A stretch of DNA of 64,000 nt, from positions 47,704,207-47,768,206 of the forward strand of contig NC_080078.1 of NCBI RefSeq assembly GCF_949987535.1, read 5' to 3'. The stretch's first letter is position 1. Every line of letters starts with the position of its first letter. A program made the position numbers and the translations under genes. A model generated the notes under the pieces. The model was given only the letters and a program-made list of their open reading frames with translations, was not told the DNA's origin and did not search any database. The stretch is from Balaenoptera acutorostrata. Lineage: Eukaryota; Chordata; Mammalia; Artiodactyla; Balaenopteridae. Of the stretch, positions 1-11,389 are shown piece after piece.

Positions 1-404
1 TTTACGCCCCTACTTCAATCAGTCATTAGATATGGGCCACCCCAGGAAGGAGCCATGACTCTGGGCAAGGCGGCTCTCTTCGGCTGAGGCACTTCCAGAA
101 GGGGGCTGACAGCTGCAGACTGTCTGTCAGCTCCCGTGCAGCAGCAGGGGGAACTCGTCCTTTATTCCTAAAGGGGGTGCTCATCGCAGCACCCACCACG
201 TGGATGAAGCAGGACCTATCGGCCCCAAACTGCCCTTTTCATCTTATCTCCAATCATTCCTCTCTAAGAATTTTCCTTTCTAACCAGCCTGTTGTGCTAA
301 CTCTCTCCCTGAACATTGCATAAATGTATGTATAAATGTATCTATAAATAGACAGATAGATACATAAATGTATCTATCTGCTTTAGTGTTTTACTTCTTC
401 TGTG
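1..404. other. Unannotated stretch
   Basis: No gene or confidently recognised repeat. A short run of ATGTATNTATAAATG-like tetranucleotide units lies near 319-376. The small open frame that starts in it has no coding support. Confidence 0.4.
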
Positions 405-620
405 GACAGAAGACCGACTTTGGAGCTAGACTGACCTGGGATGAAATTCCTGCTCTGCCTCCCTTTGGCTCAGTAAGAGCCACTGATCCACATTGTTGGA
501 TCAGAACAATTCAGCTGAAATCTCCCCAGCTCAGTTTCCTAATCTGTGAAATGAGATAGCAATACTGACACTGCTGGATTACTGGAAATATTAAGATAGT
601 ACCTATAAAGGTCGTAAAAG
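405..620 (+). repeat. MIR SINE, decayed
   Basis: The segment follows the order of a plus-strand MIR: a 'gactttggagctagactgacctggg'-type core, a 'cagtttcctaatctgtgaaatgag' tail region, then an 'attaagatagtacct' 3' part. MIR is an ancient tRNA-derived SINE shared by mammals and inactive today. The identification is by eye and the ends are approximate. Confidence 0.6.
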
Positions 621-880
621 TTAGGTCTCTTTTGCTTGCAAGTGACAGAAAACCAATCGGAACTGTCTTAAACCTAAAGGAATCACGTGAGTAAATGGTC
701 CAAGAGTCAAGTCTGTCGGGATACAGATGGATTCGGAGCTCAAACTATGTCACGAAGCCTCCATTTCTCTCTGTCCCTCAGCTCCTGCCTCCCACTATGT
801 GCAACGACTGCTGTCATATTCTGCGTGCTAGTAAGGTGGTCAGGGAGACTGGATGACTACTCTCGATTTCTTCACTCCAT
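620..880. repeat. Old interspersed repeat, family not named
   Basis: The start resembles a common mammalian repeat that opens 'gcaagtgacagaaaccca...' and includes 'ggattc.g.gctcaaac.atgtca'. A related stretch appears at about 2510-2640. I recognise the pattern but cannot name the family. No coding function is proposed. Confidence 0.35.
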
Positions 881-904
881 CCTCTAAAGGAATAATACAT
901 CTGT

Positions 905-1310
905 GCCCTTGCCTTGGTTTTGTGGTGTTTGGAGTGTACTTTCTCCTCCCTTGACTTTAGGCTTAGCAATGCAACTTGTTCTGGCTAATGACATACCGCT
1001 GGACATTATACCAGCAAAGGCTGAAAAAGTGCCTGCAAGGCTAGGCTTCCCTTCTGAACATCTATCCTTCACCAGACTGTCATTCAGTAGCTTTTAGTCC
1101 AAGGATAATGAGACCCAGTACTAGCGGATTTGAACCTAACCTGTAATCTAGAGCGTGGAGTCCAGTCTTATATAGCCCAGCCAAGGCACAGCCAACCCAC
1201 TGGCCCATGATTAAGAAGTAAATGCCTGTTGGTTTAATCTACTGGGTTTGGCTATGATTTGTTATGCAGTATTATTGTAGCCATGATATACAGACAGAGA
1301 TGCCAGCACC
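905..1310 (+). mobile_element. MaLR-type solitary LTR (MLT1-like)
   Basis: Two landmarks of MLT1 LTRs are visible in order: 'gactttaggcttagcaatg..acttgttctggctaatgacat' near 953-992, and the terminal 'ggtttggctatgatttgttatgcagtattattgtagc' near 1246-1282. MLT1 LTRs are remnants of nonautonomous ERVL-MaLR elements. No internal sequence is attached, so this is a solo LTR. The 5' end is uncertain. Confidence 0.55.
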
Positions 1311-2350
1311 CTCAAGCCTCCATATACTCTAGGTTTAGAATCTGGCAGGGAAGAGAGCACCAACTCCTCCATTTCTCAAAACTAGGACTGTGGACTGAAT
1401 CTCAAGGCCTCTTCTGGACCTGAGTTAAGTCACGTGCCTACTTCTGACCCAAACACAGTTGCAGGAAGGATGCTACGCTCCCCTTGGCCAGGCCCAGGGG
1501 ACATATTCCCAGTAGGAAAGGGGGCTCCCTTCCAAGAGTAGGGTGAATGGACACCGAGAAGCCAAAAAAGCAACTCCTGCCCCCTCAGTATGATCATAAA
1601 CACTTCTTTTGTCTTTTCTCCAATGCTTCCCCCTCTCTGCAGTACTGGGTGTGTGCTCCTCCCAGGCCCAAGTATATGGCAGGCATGGAAACCGTGTCTG
1701 CTGGGACTCACAGGCAACAGCCTTGCCAGAGGTCATGGCCAAGGTGCAGAGGAAACCCACCCAGGAGCTTCATTCAAGCTGCAATTGTGCCGCTGAGGCT
1801 GGGGCGGCTGAGCTCCCACGGCGGCTGCGGAAGGGAACAATGACCGGCTGCGGCAGCTGTGCAGACAACTGGAGACCGGGCAGTGGGGCTGGGGGAGCGG
1901 AGGCAAGGCAGGTGGTGGCTTTTATCTTCTCCACGCCTGGCAGGGCCCACTACCAACTGCTTCAATATGACAGAGCTAACTCTGCTTTCCTATTCAGAAG
2001 GGAAAAGAAAAATCAATGGGGTAAAGAGACTTCAGCACTGGCTGCATGAAATTAAAAAGGTTGGCTCCTCTCTACCAGCTCTCAATGCTATTAGAACTAC
2101 TGGCTGTTCTGTGGCTTCCCAAGCACCCTATTATTTTCATGCTTGGCCCCCAAAATTCTATCAGAGGTGTTTTATTTGTTCTCGGTAATTTGCTTGAATG
2201 AGCTGTTTACTGTAGCTTGGGGCTTGGATGTTCATTTACTCACAGACACACTTTAAATTAAAACAAACAGCCGAGGTGTAGACCACTGTTCTTCAGTTCA
2301 GAGAAAAGGAGACGTCTGGCTGATTCAACAAAAGACTTCAGTGGTCTTAC
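1311..2350. other. Non-repetitive stretch with a local GC-rich, CpG-bearing patch
   Basis: No repeat was recognised. About 1785-1935 is much richer in G+C and CpG than its surroundings (several GGCGGC or CGGCTGCGG motifs). Overlapping plus-strand frames run across it (for example 1609-2049, 146 codons), but they match nothing I know, start in arbitrary context and are better explained by GC content. It could be a regulatory element or an unrecognised exon. Confidence 0.35.
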
Positions 2351-2353
2351 CTT

Positions 2354-2380
2354 TTTATTATTATTATTATTATTATTAGT
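2354..2380. repeat. (TTA)n microsatellite
   Basis: About eight uninterrupted TTA/ATT units. Simple sequence, possibly a retroposon tail, but no element was recognised beside it. Confidence 0.8.
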
Positions 2381-2509
2381 GTCAAACTTTCACTGTTCAA
2401 GACAGTTTGCCATAGTGGATGTTTTCCTTTCTAGTTCCCACCTTCCAATTAAAAATTAATGACAAAATATTTTGAAATTTAATCATGTCATTGTGGATCT
2501 GTGGGGTTC

Positions 2510-3000
2510 ATTTGGGTAGCAAGTAAGAAAAATCCAACTCAGAATGACTTAAATAATAAAAGGAATTTACTAGTCACATAACTGAAATATACAGAGGTAG
2601 GATGGGTAGGATTGCCAAAAGACCCTATTTCTCCATCTCTTCTCTCTGCCTTATACTTTATTTGCTTTATGCTATTGTTGGTGTCCTTTGGGTCATCATA
2701 TGACTGCCACCAGCATGTAGCTCTATGTTTCTTCCTTCATAACCAGAGGTAGAGACCACAGCCTGGCAAGGCCATGGAAAGGCCTGAGGTTCCCTTGTTA
2801 AAAACACATGACCCAGACGGAGCCCAACACCATGTCCAAGGGGATGGGAAGTGATGATAACACACTCAAACACATCAGGTCTTCCCCTGCCACTGAGGAT
2901 GGTCAATACAACACAGACTACATGGCTGACGGTGGTGAGAGGTGGACTTCCAAGGAGAATTGCATGTGATGTTAACACAAAGAAAGTTTCTTCCATGAAG
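2510..3000. repeat. Old interspersed repeat, same unnamed type as 620-880
   Basis: The opening part ('aagaaaaatccaactcagaatgacttaaataataaaaggaatttactagtcacataactg') has the structure of a familiar mammalian repeat with 'caactca.a.tg.cttaa...aggaattta.tag.tcaca.aactg'. The minus-strand frame at 2667-2996 has no recognisable protein similarity. Boundaries are rough. Confidence 0.3.
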
Positions 3001-3278
3001 GACTAAGTCTCAAGTACTGACTCAATGAATAAAAATGTCTGCACCCTCCCTAAAGATTACAGCCACACCTTTCCCGAGTGCTTTGATAAGATGGTGGCCA
3101 AGGAAAATGGAAAGAAGAACTGTGTTCACTGCCCATCACTGTGCCTTCCAGGTATAAGCACACAATACACATAGATTGGATAATATAGGAAAGTTTTATC
3201 TATTGATATGGGAAAGTTATTAAGGCTCTAAAATACTAATTAAAAAGGCACAGTCAACAATTCGTAAAAAAGATGCGT

Positions 3279-3358
3279 GTGCGCTCTCTCTCTCTCTCTC
3301 ATTTCTTCCACCTCTTCCTCCTTCTCCCTCTCTTTATCTCTCCCTTCCTTCCTCCCAT
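3279..3358. repeat. (CT)n run in a pyrimidine-rich tract
   Basis: About eight CT units are followed by some 55 bases that are almost all C and T. Simple or low-complexity DNA. Confidence 0.8.
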
Positions 3359-3359
3359 C

Positions 3360-4484
3360 ACCTAGGAAATGCACTGCAGGACTTCACTGAATGGCAAAAC
3401 CACTGACCCCAAGTGACACACTGTCTCAGATCAGAAAATGGTGTCAACTCAAAGGGGGCAGAGGAGTCAGGAGGTCTTTGAACAAGCCACACACACCACT
3501 CTGCCCACCCTCATGAGGAACTAGCTGTCACTAGCATCAAACGGCATTGCTTCTTTCTAGCTTTATACGTGGTAGCTGTGGTCCTTAGCACAGCTTAAGG
3601 ATGTCACTCCAAAATAAGTACACTGAAGCCAGGTTCACTCAGTGACTTTAGAGGAAACCCATGAGAGAAAGAAATCTAAAATAGGCATTTCAACACATCA
3701 TGCTGTTAGGTGAAACTTTTCTGGGAGCTCCTGATAAAAGCAAGACTTTGGCAGATACAGCAACAGATTCACTGATACCTATTTAAAAAAAAAAAAAAAG
3801 CACTGTAGGCTAATTCACTTTGTAGCTTAATTGTTATTATTATTTTATTACTTACATTTTTGTTTTCTTTGTGTTGTTAGGCTTAAAAAAAAAAGCAATG
3901 GGCATAGAGATAAGTAAATTAATGGATATTCCATGGACTAATAGGGACAAACATGGTTTTAAGAAATACCCAAACAAAGAATAAATAGAAGGAATGTTCT
4001 GTCCCCCAATCTAGGGTAGACATGAGTAGACTTAATGCTAATCGCTATTTAAGTCATTTGTTGTCATCTGGTTGCATTTACCTATAACCATAAAATTAAA
4101 TGACCTACCCTGTGCATTTGTTTTAGGAGCACCGATTAGTGCTGTAACAACTTGAGACTATAATTTATTTTTCAAGTAAAGAATAATGCAAAACTACTTA
4201 GGTGCTTTCTCCTGCTGTGTGCTTCTACTCCAGCAGAAGACATAAAAGTGGCTTAGCTGACGTTTTAAGTAAGGTCTTGAAATAATGTGTAACTATCTAA
4301 ACGGTGGCATGGTGCCCTACGCTCTTAGGCTGATGCTGATTTTCTAAAATAAGGTTCTACTTAAAGTAGGGAAGATGGGTAATGCTATTTATTTAGTCTT
4401 GTAAGTCTTATAAAGCTCACACTTCAAAAACATTTTTTTTTCTTCTTTTTACTTTTGCCCCTGCCATTTCTGGCTATCATTATG
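3360..4484. other. Unannotated AT-rich stretch
   Basis: No gene or repeat recognised apart from short A runs near 3785 and 3885. No reading frame of 60 codons or more falls here. Confidence 0.4.
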
Positions 4485-4528
4485 ACATGCCCCTCGACAG
4501 TGTGGTGAATTTCTGTCGAGGAACATGT
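4485..4528. other. Inverted repeat / hairpin
   Basis: A perfect 9 bp stem (CCTCGACAG at 4492-4500 against CTGTCGAGG at 4513-4521) encloses a 12-base loop. After a 2-base internal loop on each side the stem resumes for about 5 bp (ACATG against CATGT). Both arms carry a CpG in an otherwise CpG-poor, AT-rich region. Function unknown. Confidence 0.7.
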
Positions 4529-4734
4529 TGGTTTGGGATTTATAAATGTTTGAACTCTCCAATCTTAGAGCAAAAGCATCATGTGAGCCGTTTTTTAGAA
4601 GCTGAGGTTAAAAAAACAGAGGAAACATAATCTTGCCAATAACACTAGAACTAGACACATTAATATATTGGGAAAAGAAGAAAGAATAAAAACACTTGCT
4701 TCTAAATTGAAATTTGGTCGGAAGTCACAAGATA

Positions 4735-5070
4735 AAGTTTCAGGAAACAACCCATAACTAAGCTGAAACACTATTCAGTGTAAAAAAAAGTAATGAGAGT
4801 GGGGAGAGATCCCTGTAAGCTCAAAGGGTGGAAAAAAAATGTAGAAAAAAAAATTTTTTTAAGTGGGAGGGAGTTTAGTTTATCTTCCATTTCAAGATGT
4901 TTAAGTTTCAGGAAACAACCCATAACTAAGCTGAAACACTATTCAGTGTAAAAAAAAGTAATGAGAGTGGGGAGAGATCCCTGTAAGCTCAAAGGGTGGA
5001 AAAAAAATGTAGAAAAAAAAATTTTTTTAAGTGGGAGGGAGTTTAGTTTATCTTCCATTTCAAGATGTTT
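4735..5070. repeat. Exact tandem duplication, 2 x 168 bp
   Basis: 4735-4902 is repeated head to tail at 4903-5070. The copies look identical, including several A and T homopolymers. The duplicated block is unique-looking AT-rich sequence, not a known transposon. The small minus-strand frame across the second copy is not a gene. Confidence 0.9.
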
Positions 5071-6140
5071 AAGTTTCCTAAAATCAAGAAAAGAACTGTG
5101 ACTTGATAATAATAAAAACCCAAGAGGGATATTTAGTCTCATGCTACAGTTTTGCTAAGAAGGACAAAAAGTGTTCTCTATAGAAATTCAGAGTAATTAT
5201 GAATAATTCCCATAATCAGACCTCTCTCATCCGAGTCCAGAACAACAAGTGTGAGAAGGCACACACCTGGGGTGATGACGGTTTCCCTTCTCCTGTCCCT
5301 TCATTAGTGTGAAAAATTGATCAGCAGGGCCAGAAAGCACCTGAGGAACTTCCGTAATCCCGCAGCAATCCTTAGCAGGGTTGTATCAATCTTATATAAT
5401 GTCATGATGACAGATTTTGCAGAGAATCCTATATGTTGTAAGCTTCTTCAGGGAAGGATCAAATTAGAGGGCATAGTTTTATTAAACTTGTGATCTTGGT
5501 AGAGTATCTGGAGACCCAAGATAAGCCTGACCTGGGCTGTCCCTAGTGGTCCAGATCAGCATCCATAATGAATGGACCAGGACACAAAGCACCTCCTCTT
5601 ATGCCGGAGCTGTGCATCCAGCCCTTGCAGCAAGGATCCAGCTGCCTCATATAAGGTCATTGTTTCCTTAAAGTCCACCCTGCTGAATCCCACAGGGTCT
5701 CCTGTTTCGTTGAGTGGAGAGAGCCAATTACACATAAGTGCTATGTTTTCTGGCATGGTCAGACTTTTAAGCGTTCCAACTCCTCCACCAAACAGAAAAG
5801 GCAAAATGAAGGGGAAAGAAGATCCATCCAATTGTGATGTAAGGTGCCTGAACACTTTTAAACTAAGCTATGATATAGTTACCTTAACTAGGTGACAGTG
5901 AGCACAGTTTATTAAATGAATAAATAAATAATAAACAAGCTGACTTCAGTCATTTTATCCACCCACTTTAAGTGCATTTTACTAAGTCCGAATCCCTGTG
6001 GTTCGCATGGACTTTCCCCATTATGTAAGGAGAGAAGTGGTCCTTTTTAGCACCAAAGAACCATTAGTACTGAATTGTTGCTGCCTAATTACATAGTTGT
6101 CTGCAGGCACATCTGTCTCACTAGAGAAATGCCAGGTCTG
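5071..6140. other. Unannotated stretch, possible L2 trace
   Basis: About 5435-5510 ('gtaagcttcttcagggaaggatc') resembles the 3' part of an L2 LINE, but weakly. The opposing overlapping frames at 5556-5895 are mirror ORFs without recognisable similarity. An 'aatgaataaataaataataaa' run lies near 5917-5937. Confidence 0.3.
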
Positions 6141-6149
6141 TAACACACT

Positions 6150-6585
6150 GTTTCAAAACTTGATATGTTGAAGTCCTAATCCCCAATACCTCAGAATGTG
6201 ACCTTATTTGGAGACGGGGTCTTTACAGATGAAGTTAGAATGGGGCCATTTGGGTCAGTCCTAATCCAATATGACTGGTGTCCTTATAAAAAGGAGAAAA
6301 TTAGACACAGACAGGGACAGGCACACAGGGAGAATGTCACGTGAAGACCAGGGATTGGAGGGAGGCATCTACAAGCCAAGGAACACCAAAGCCTGCCAGC
6401 AAACCGCCAGAAGCAAGGACCAGGCAAGAAAGGATTCCTCTACGAGAGGGAGGGCAGCCCTGCTGACGTTCTGATTTCAGACGTCTGGCCTCCAGGACTC
6501 TGAGACAATCAAACTCTGCTGTTCTAAGCCATGCAGTTTGTGGGACTTTGTTACAACAGCCCTAGGAAATGAAAAACGCACTCCT
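6150..6585 (+). mobile_element. MaLR/ERVL-type solitary LTR
   Basis: The landmarks of a common mammalian LTR class appear in order: 'atgttgaagtcctaatccccaatacctcagaatgtgaccttatttgga', 'cctaatccaatatgactggtgtccttataa', 'ctccaggactctgaga', and the end 'gcagtttgtgggactttgttacaacagccctagg'. No internal region is attached. The class is fairly clear; the subfamily is not determined. The frame at 6271-6474 lies wholly inside and is not a gene. Confidence 0.6.
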
Positions 6586-6769
6586 AAGACACTCTCCTTT
6601 TATAAAAAGCAAAGATTAAGTCATTTAATAGCTATTGAGTAGGAATTAAACTACTTCACTGGATTCGCCTCCCCCGACACACACTTACCAAGTGGATTTT
6701 ACTTCCATCATGCCTCTTTAATTTAGGGGTGGGAAAGTCTTCCATATCGAACTTTTTTTTTTATTACTG

Positions 6770-6965
6770 CTGCCCACAGCCTGCTGTATAATTTTTCATA
6801 CCATTTATCACCAATATTAAATTTGTTTCTCTCTACCCCACCAGGACATAAGCTCCGTGAGGACAGGAAGTTGGTTTCTGTTTCACTCTCTGCTGGTTTC
6901 CATGTGCCTGTTACAGTGTCTGGCACATAATAGCTCAGTAAATGCTTGTTGTGTGACTGAATAAA
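6770..6965 (+). repeat. L2 LINE 3' end
   Basis: The stretch 'ggacataagctccgtgaggacaggaa' followed by 'cagtgtctggcacataatagctcagtaaatgcttgttg' is the characteristic 3' end of the ancient L2 LINE, plus orientation. It is 5'-truncated and decayed. Confidence 0.65.
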
Positions 6966-8025
6966 CTGATTACCATACAATGATCTGGAGGTGCAGGGAT
7001 CAGACCCAGTGCAGGTGAGAAGGAAGCAGGGCAGAAGTTCTCTCTTTTCTAGGGAGGGTGAGCTGGTTCCTGCCCCCAAAACAATTACTCACACTCCCCA
7101 TTATGAGAGCCCAAATTTCCACAGTTCTCTCCTATTTGGATTAGAGGGAACGAGTGGGAAATGCACTGGCCTGGGCATCAGGTTTTAAGCCATAGCTTTT
7201 CTAATTGGCCATTAGAAAAAATCTACTGACAAAAATCTATCAGGTGACAAAAACCTAATGGTTACACTGTTGAAAGGAAATGGAAAAACAGAAGAGAGTG
7301 GTAGTGGTAAATCAAACACGGGTTTTATAGAAGAGTTGTGATTCTTTCACTTATTAGGTATGCAGTGTTAAGCACAGCCTCACTGAGCTTTAATATCAAC
7401 TTATCCCAACAATGGGGAAAAAAAATAAAGCACTAAAACCCCTCCTAAAATGTGTGACAATAATTTTGTTCGTTAATGGACAAAGTTAAAGTGGGAATCA
7501 AAAAGTGATTCACTCATAATGTATTATGATATCTAGTCTCCCTAAAGTTGAACAAGCATATAATGTATAATAAAGCAATCTGAGTAGAAAATTCTCCTAG
7601 GTTCTTTTGATTTCCCCTAATCTTCTACAGGTGTCTTACCCACACTTACTTTGACAAAATTTTTTAAAGCGACTGGTTTTATCAAAATTTTGTAGAGCTT
7701 TAGACTCTATTTTAGTAGAAACAATAACTCTCTTTTTGTTCATGTAATGTTAAATCAAAGTACTCAATTTCAATTGTCATAAACAGGTTTGAAAGCAAAC
7801 TGACTCCAAATAATTGCACATTTCTATTGGTGGGAGTGAGTACCCACCCTTTCTAAAGAGTAGTCAACCAGTCCAAGAGCAACATGCAGCGATAATGGTA
7901 CAGACGTTTCACACAGGGAATAAGAGGCATGCTCATTCTCTCAACTCTGTTAGAGGATGATAATTTCCAAAGCTTCCACTGAACCCATCTTAGCGTTGTT
8001 TATTTGTTTTGTTTTATTTATATGT
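6966..8025. other. Unannotated stretch
   Basis: No recognisable gene or repeat. A 10-base inverted repeat (ACAAAATTTT / AAAATTTTGT) lies near 7654-7692 with a loop of about 20 bases; this is common in AT-rich DNA. Confidence 0.35.
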
Positions 8026-8027
8026 TT

Positions 8028-8150
8028 TTTTTATTGTTGTTATCAATGCCATTTTATTTTTTATTTTTAAAATTTTTAATTAATTATTTTCTTTAAATTG
8101 AAGTATCGCTGATTTACAGGATTGTGTTAGTTTCAGGTGTACAGCAGTAT
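8028..8150 (-). repeat. Short L1 3' end, antisense
   Basis: After a T-rich run, 'aaattgaagtatcgctgatttacaggattgtgttagtttcaggtgtacagcagtat' is the reverse complement of a cetartiodactyl L1 3' UTR end. The full-length L1 of this window ends with the related '...aattatacttcaataaag'. Only about 60 bp of L1 plus the tail is present, so the copy is severely 5'-truncated. Confidence 0.55.
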
Positions 8151-8182
8151 TTGTGTGTTTTTAGTGAGGAAGGGAGACAACT

Positions 8183-8256
8183 TGTATAAAGCACTTAGTA
8201 GAGTGCCTAGAATAACAGTAGGCACTGAGTAAATGCAACCATTGTCTTTATAGAAA
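8183..8256 (+). repeat. MIR 3' end
   Basis: 'ataaagcacttagtagagtgcctagaataacagtaggcactgagtaaatg' is the 3' part of a MIR in plus orientation. Decayed fragment. Confidence 0.55.
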
Positions 8257-10094
8257 TAAAGAACTTAGGCTAGGGATGATGTATCAGGTCTCTGCGTTAC
8301 AAAAGGTTGGGTAATTGTATGATTCCAAATTACTTATTCTAGTCAAGTCTTAAGAGGCAAAATCACACACTTTAAATCAAATATTATTCAGGGAAGGTCA
8401 ACAGACTACACGATTATCAACCAAAACACTAGCTCAAATTGGTCCAATAAGGAACTAGCCAGTCACCCAGAACTGCCCTGACAGAATGGACGCTTGATTG
8501 ATAGGGTCGTTTGACTGAGGCAAAGAACAAATTCTGGGTCTTTCTGGGAGCTAGGATGGTTCCATAATATAAGACCTACAACAGAAGTCCATGAGTGAAT
8601 TCTGGCCAAAGCTGGAAAAGTACCTAAAGATAGAACCACAGCACAGGGGATAAAGGAGAATAACTTCCACGACTGCATCAAAGCAAGCTATAAGCCATGT
8701 GAGTGCAGTTTTAATGCCAACAAAAATGTACTCTATGAAAACTGAAATGTATGGTATGTATGAGGGCTCTCCAACAACAAGAATATTCAGTTAAGTAGAA
8801 CATACCATTCCTTGGCCATGTGAGATAAGCTGGCATTCACTGTTCTTGCATTCACCAACTCCCACTTGAACAAGTCTGTACACAAGACACTTGAATGTTC
8901 CCGTGAAACAGACACCCTGAGCTTTTGCAGGTGAATTTAATCATTACCATATTACTACAATGATGAAAGACATGCTAAAAACTGTATTCCTTAAAGCCAA
9001 CCACAGTTATAAGAAATTCCTGTCTCTTCTATATTGTCAATAACACGCGCTATACGATACTGGATACTGAAGGGTTTGCTTTTGACAGAAGCTTTTCAAC
9101 AATTGATTTTATGTTTGAAGGTGGCTGTTTTATTTAGCAAAGCCACCAAGAGGTCTTTGGCGCTTCCCATCTCAGTAGTTTAACCGATACTTCATGATGT
9201 CATTCATATCTAGATTTTTATCACGAATGAATACATTGTTCCTCCACCCAGAAAGACAAAATAACTTCCAAAGAGCAGTGCTTAACTTCCTCCTTTCTTC
9301 TCACAATATTATAACTTTGAAGGAAATTGCCTGAAGGGAAGTTTTAAAAATACATAGGAATCAAACACTCCTTCCTCCACATCTACAAAATGTTGTATAC
9401 CAGAGGGAATGCTTATAAGGATATTCACAGAAATGCAGCATTAGGACCTTTACTGCCTCTGTTGATGAATAAAGCATATTTAAGAGTAAATAGCTTGAAT
9501 AGTAATCCTTTCAGAATTCCGAGAGCATATAGTTTCCATTTTTATCACAACCAAAGAGTTCTAGAGTTGAAGACAGTTTCTTCACTTACGTGCCTTCTTT
9601 GTGGCTGCATCAGAGGCTACAGGTGGAAAAACAAGGGGCTGTCACTCTTATTTAACTTGCAGCTAAGCTAAGCTTGTCTTTAGTGGCAAAAGAAATAAAA
9701 TACTATGTGGATAAATATGTGTGTGTGTGTGTAGATAAATAGCTAGCTAGCTGATAGTTTACCCATTTAGAAGAAATAACTCTGCTTACTTAGTGTAATT
9801 AAAGATATGTTTTAAAAGGGTGTTGAAACTAGTAGTTAATAAGAGATCCTCAGGCAATCTCACACTTCCACGACAGTACTTCCTTTAGAAGTCAATTGTG
9901 AGGTAATTTTACACTTGTTTTTGCTTCTCGGAATTTGCTTAAAGTAAGATGGGACATATTTATACAATAACAAAAGAGGCTAATTATTTCCCAATTATTT
10001 CCTGTGGCCTTAAGAAAAATGCCAGCAAAGCCTCTATCTCTGAAATTCTACTATACAAATGGTCTCTATTGCTATTAGATTTGTTTAATGACCG
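8257..10094. other. Unannotated stretch with a GT microsatellite
   Basis: No gene recognised. A short (GT)n run near 9717-9732 is followed by a (TAGC)n run near 9740-9752. The small frames at 8463-8681 (-) and 9390-9671 (+) show no similarity that I recognise. Confidence 0.4.
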
Positions 10095-10240
10095 ATCTAA
10101 TTATTTATTTCTTCTCTCAGACCAGAGGCTGCTTGACAATAGAAAACATGTTTGTTCATTTTTGGAACCTTAGGAACTCACACGGGCATGTAGAAGGTTC
10201 TCAATAAATACTATTTGTACGCATGAGTAAAGAATGAATG
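10095..10240 (+). repeat. L2 LINE 3' end
   Basis: 'gaggctgcttgacaatagaaaacatgtttgttcatttttgg' and then 'catgtagaaggttctcaataaatactatttgtacgcatgagtaaagaatgaatg' follow the L2 3' end layout (tg.ctcaataaatatttgttgaatgaatg). Decayed. Confidence 0.5.
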
Positions 10241-11385
10241 CACTTGGTATTCAGTATTGTTTCATATCCTTTTTATATAAATGGTGTGTTCTATTTCCCC
10301 TGACTACAGTGGAAGGCTAAGGTTCACAGGTCCACACCAAAAATAGCTCTTAGAAGCATTCTGTTTGGCCCATGTGATACCAATAGAGTGTGGGTTTGTT
10401 AGTTTCTAATTGGACTGGTTTTGAAATTGGAAATTTCAATAACAAACTTCATGTTGTTATTGTTTTAAAGGGAGGCATTTAAGGTTTCTCTTGAAAAAAT
10501 CAAGATTTGACAGCAGCAGTGGGCCCAAATTCCCACATGGCTATAATCAGCTGGAGCTGAGTGGAGCCTGTCTCATTGAGAAGATTCCAGTTCAATACCA
10601 CTCCCTACTGTCTCAGGACACTGAGGCAAATTCTCAGGTTCCATTTATAACGGTACTTTATTGTTTTCCTTTCATTTTGCTCAGTTAGATTATCTCCCAG
10701 GTCCCCACGGGCGTTTGAGTTTGCATCCACATTAAATCTAGCTACTTCTTCCCATCCTGTGTCTAATATCAGGCTATGTATGCACCAGAAAGGGAGTAAA
10801 TATTGGTTGATAATGATATGGTCATTGATCATAATAATATGAAAACCAGCGAAAAAGGTAACATATCCTAGACACCACCATCGCTCTTCAAAAAATATAT
10901 CCCACTAGAAAACAAATTTTAGATTCTTAAACTTTTGTTTCCAAATTATTGTAGTCAAACTGAAAATAAACAAAGCATGTTGCAATATACTACAAGCCAA
11001 TGCCAAACTAACAAGAGTAATAGTATAATTTAAATAGTTCTTAAAATGCAGTGAAACACCTACAGTTTGATCCTGGATTTGACAATTTGACCCTAAACAT
11101 TTTAGAGGAAACCTGGATAGAAGTTATCTCTAGCCAATAGCAAACAACAATATGACAGAGCAGAGTGCTGTGCTATGCTTCTCTTATCCCTCAGACAGGG
11201 GCTCTTAAAAAGAAGGAGGAAATTGAAGGCCTGTACACTCAATCCTTGAGAAACTGAGTTCTGAGTGAACTGCCCTTAGACAAAAGCACTTTTAAAGGTG
11301 ATCTGGTAGCTTATCAAATGAACATTTACTCACCGACAGCTGTAGTACTCCGTGTTCTGGGCCCTTCTCTTTCCCAAACACCCAC
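10241..11385. other. Unannotated stretch
   Basis: No gene or confidently recognised repeat. The overlapping frames at 10491-10688 (+) and 10605-10832 (-) mirror each other and have no recognisable similarity. Confidence 0.4.
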
Positions 11386-11389
11386 TTTG

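Noticed and set aside
1609..2049. 146-codon plus-strand frame, considered as a gene or exon
   Set aside because: No recognisable domain, overlaps two other frames of equal merit, and follows a local GC rise. Kept only as a GC-rich patch.
5556..5895. Opposing 99- and 107-codon frames
   Set aside because: Exact antisense pair with no recognisable similarity; typical chance frames.
7654..7692. 10 bp inverted repeat ACAAAATTTT / AAAATTTTGT
   Set aside because: Made of A/T blocks with a long loop; expected by chance in DNA of this composition.
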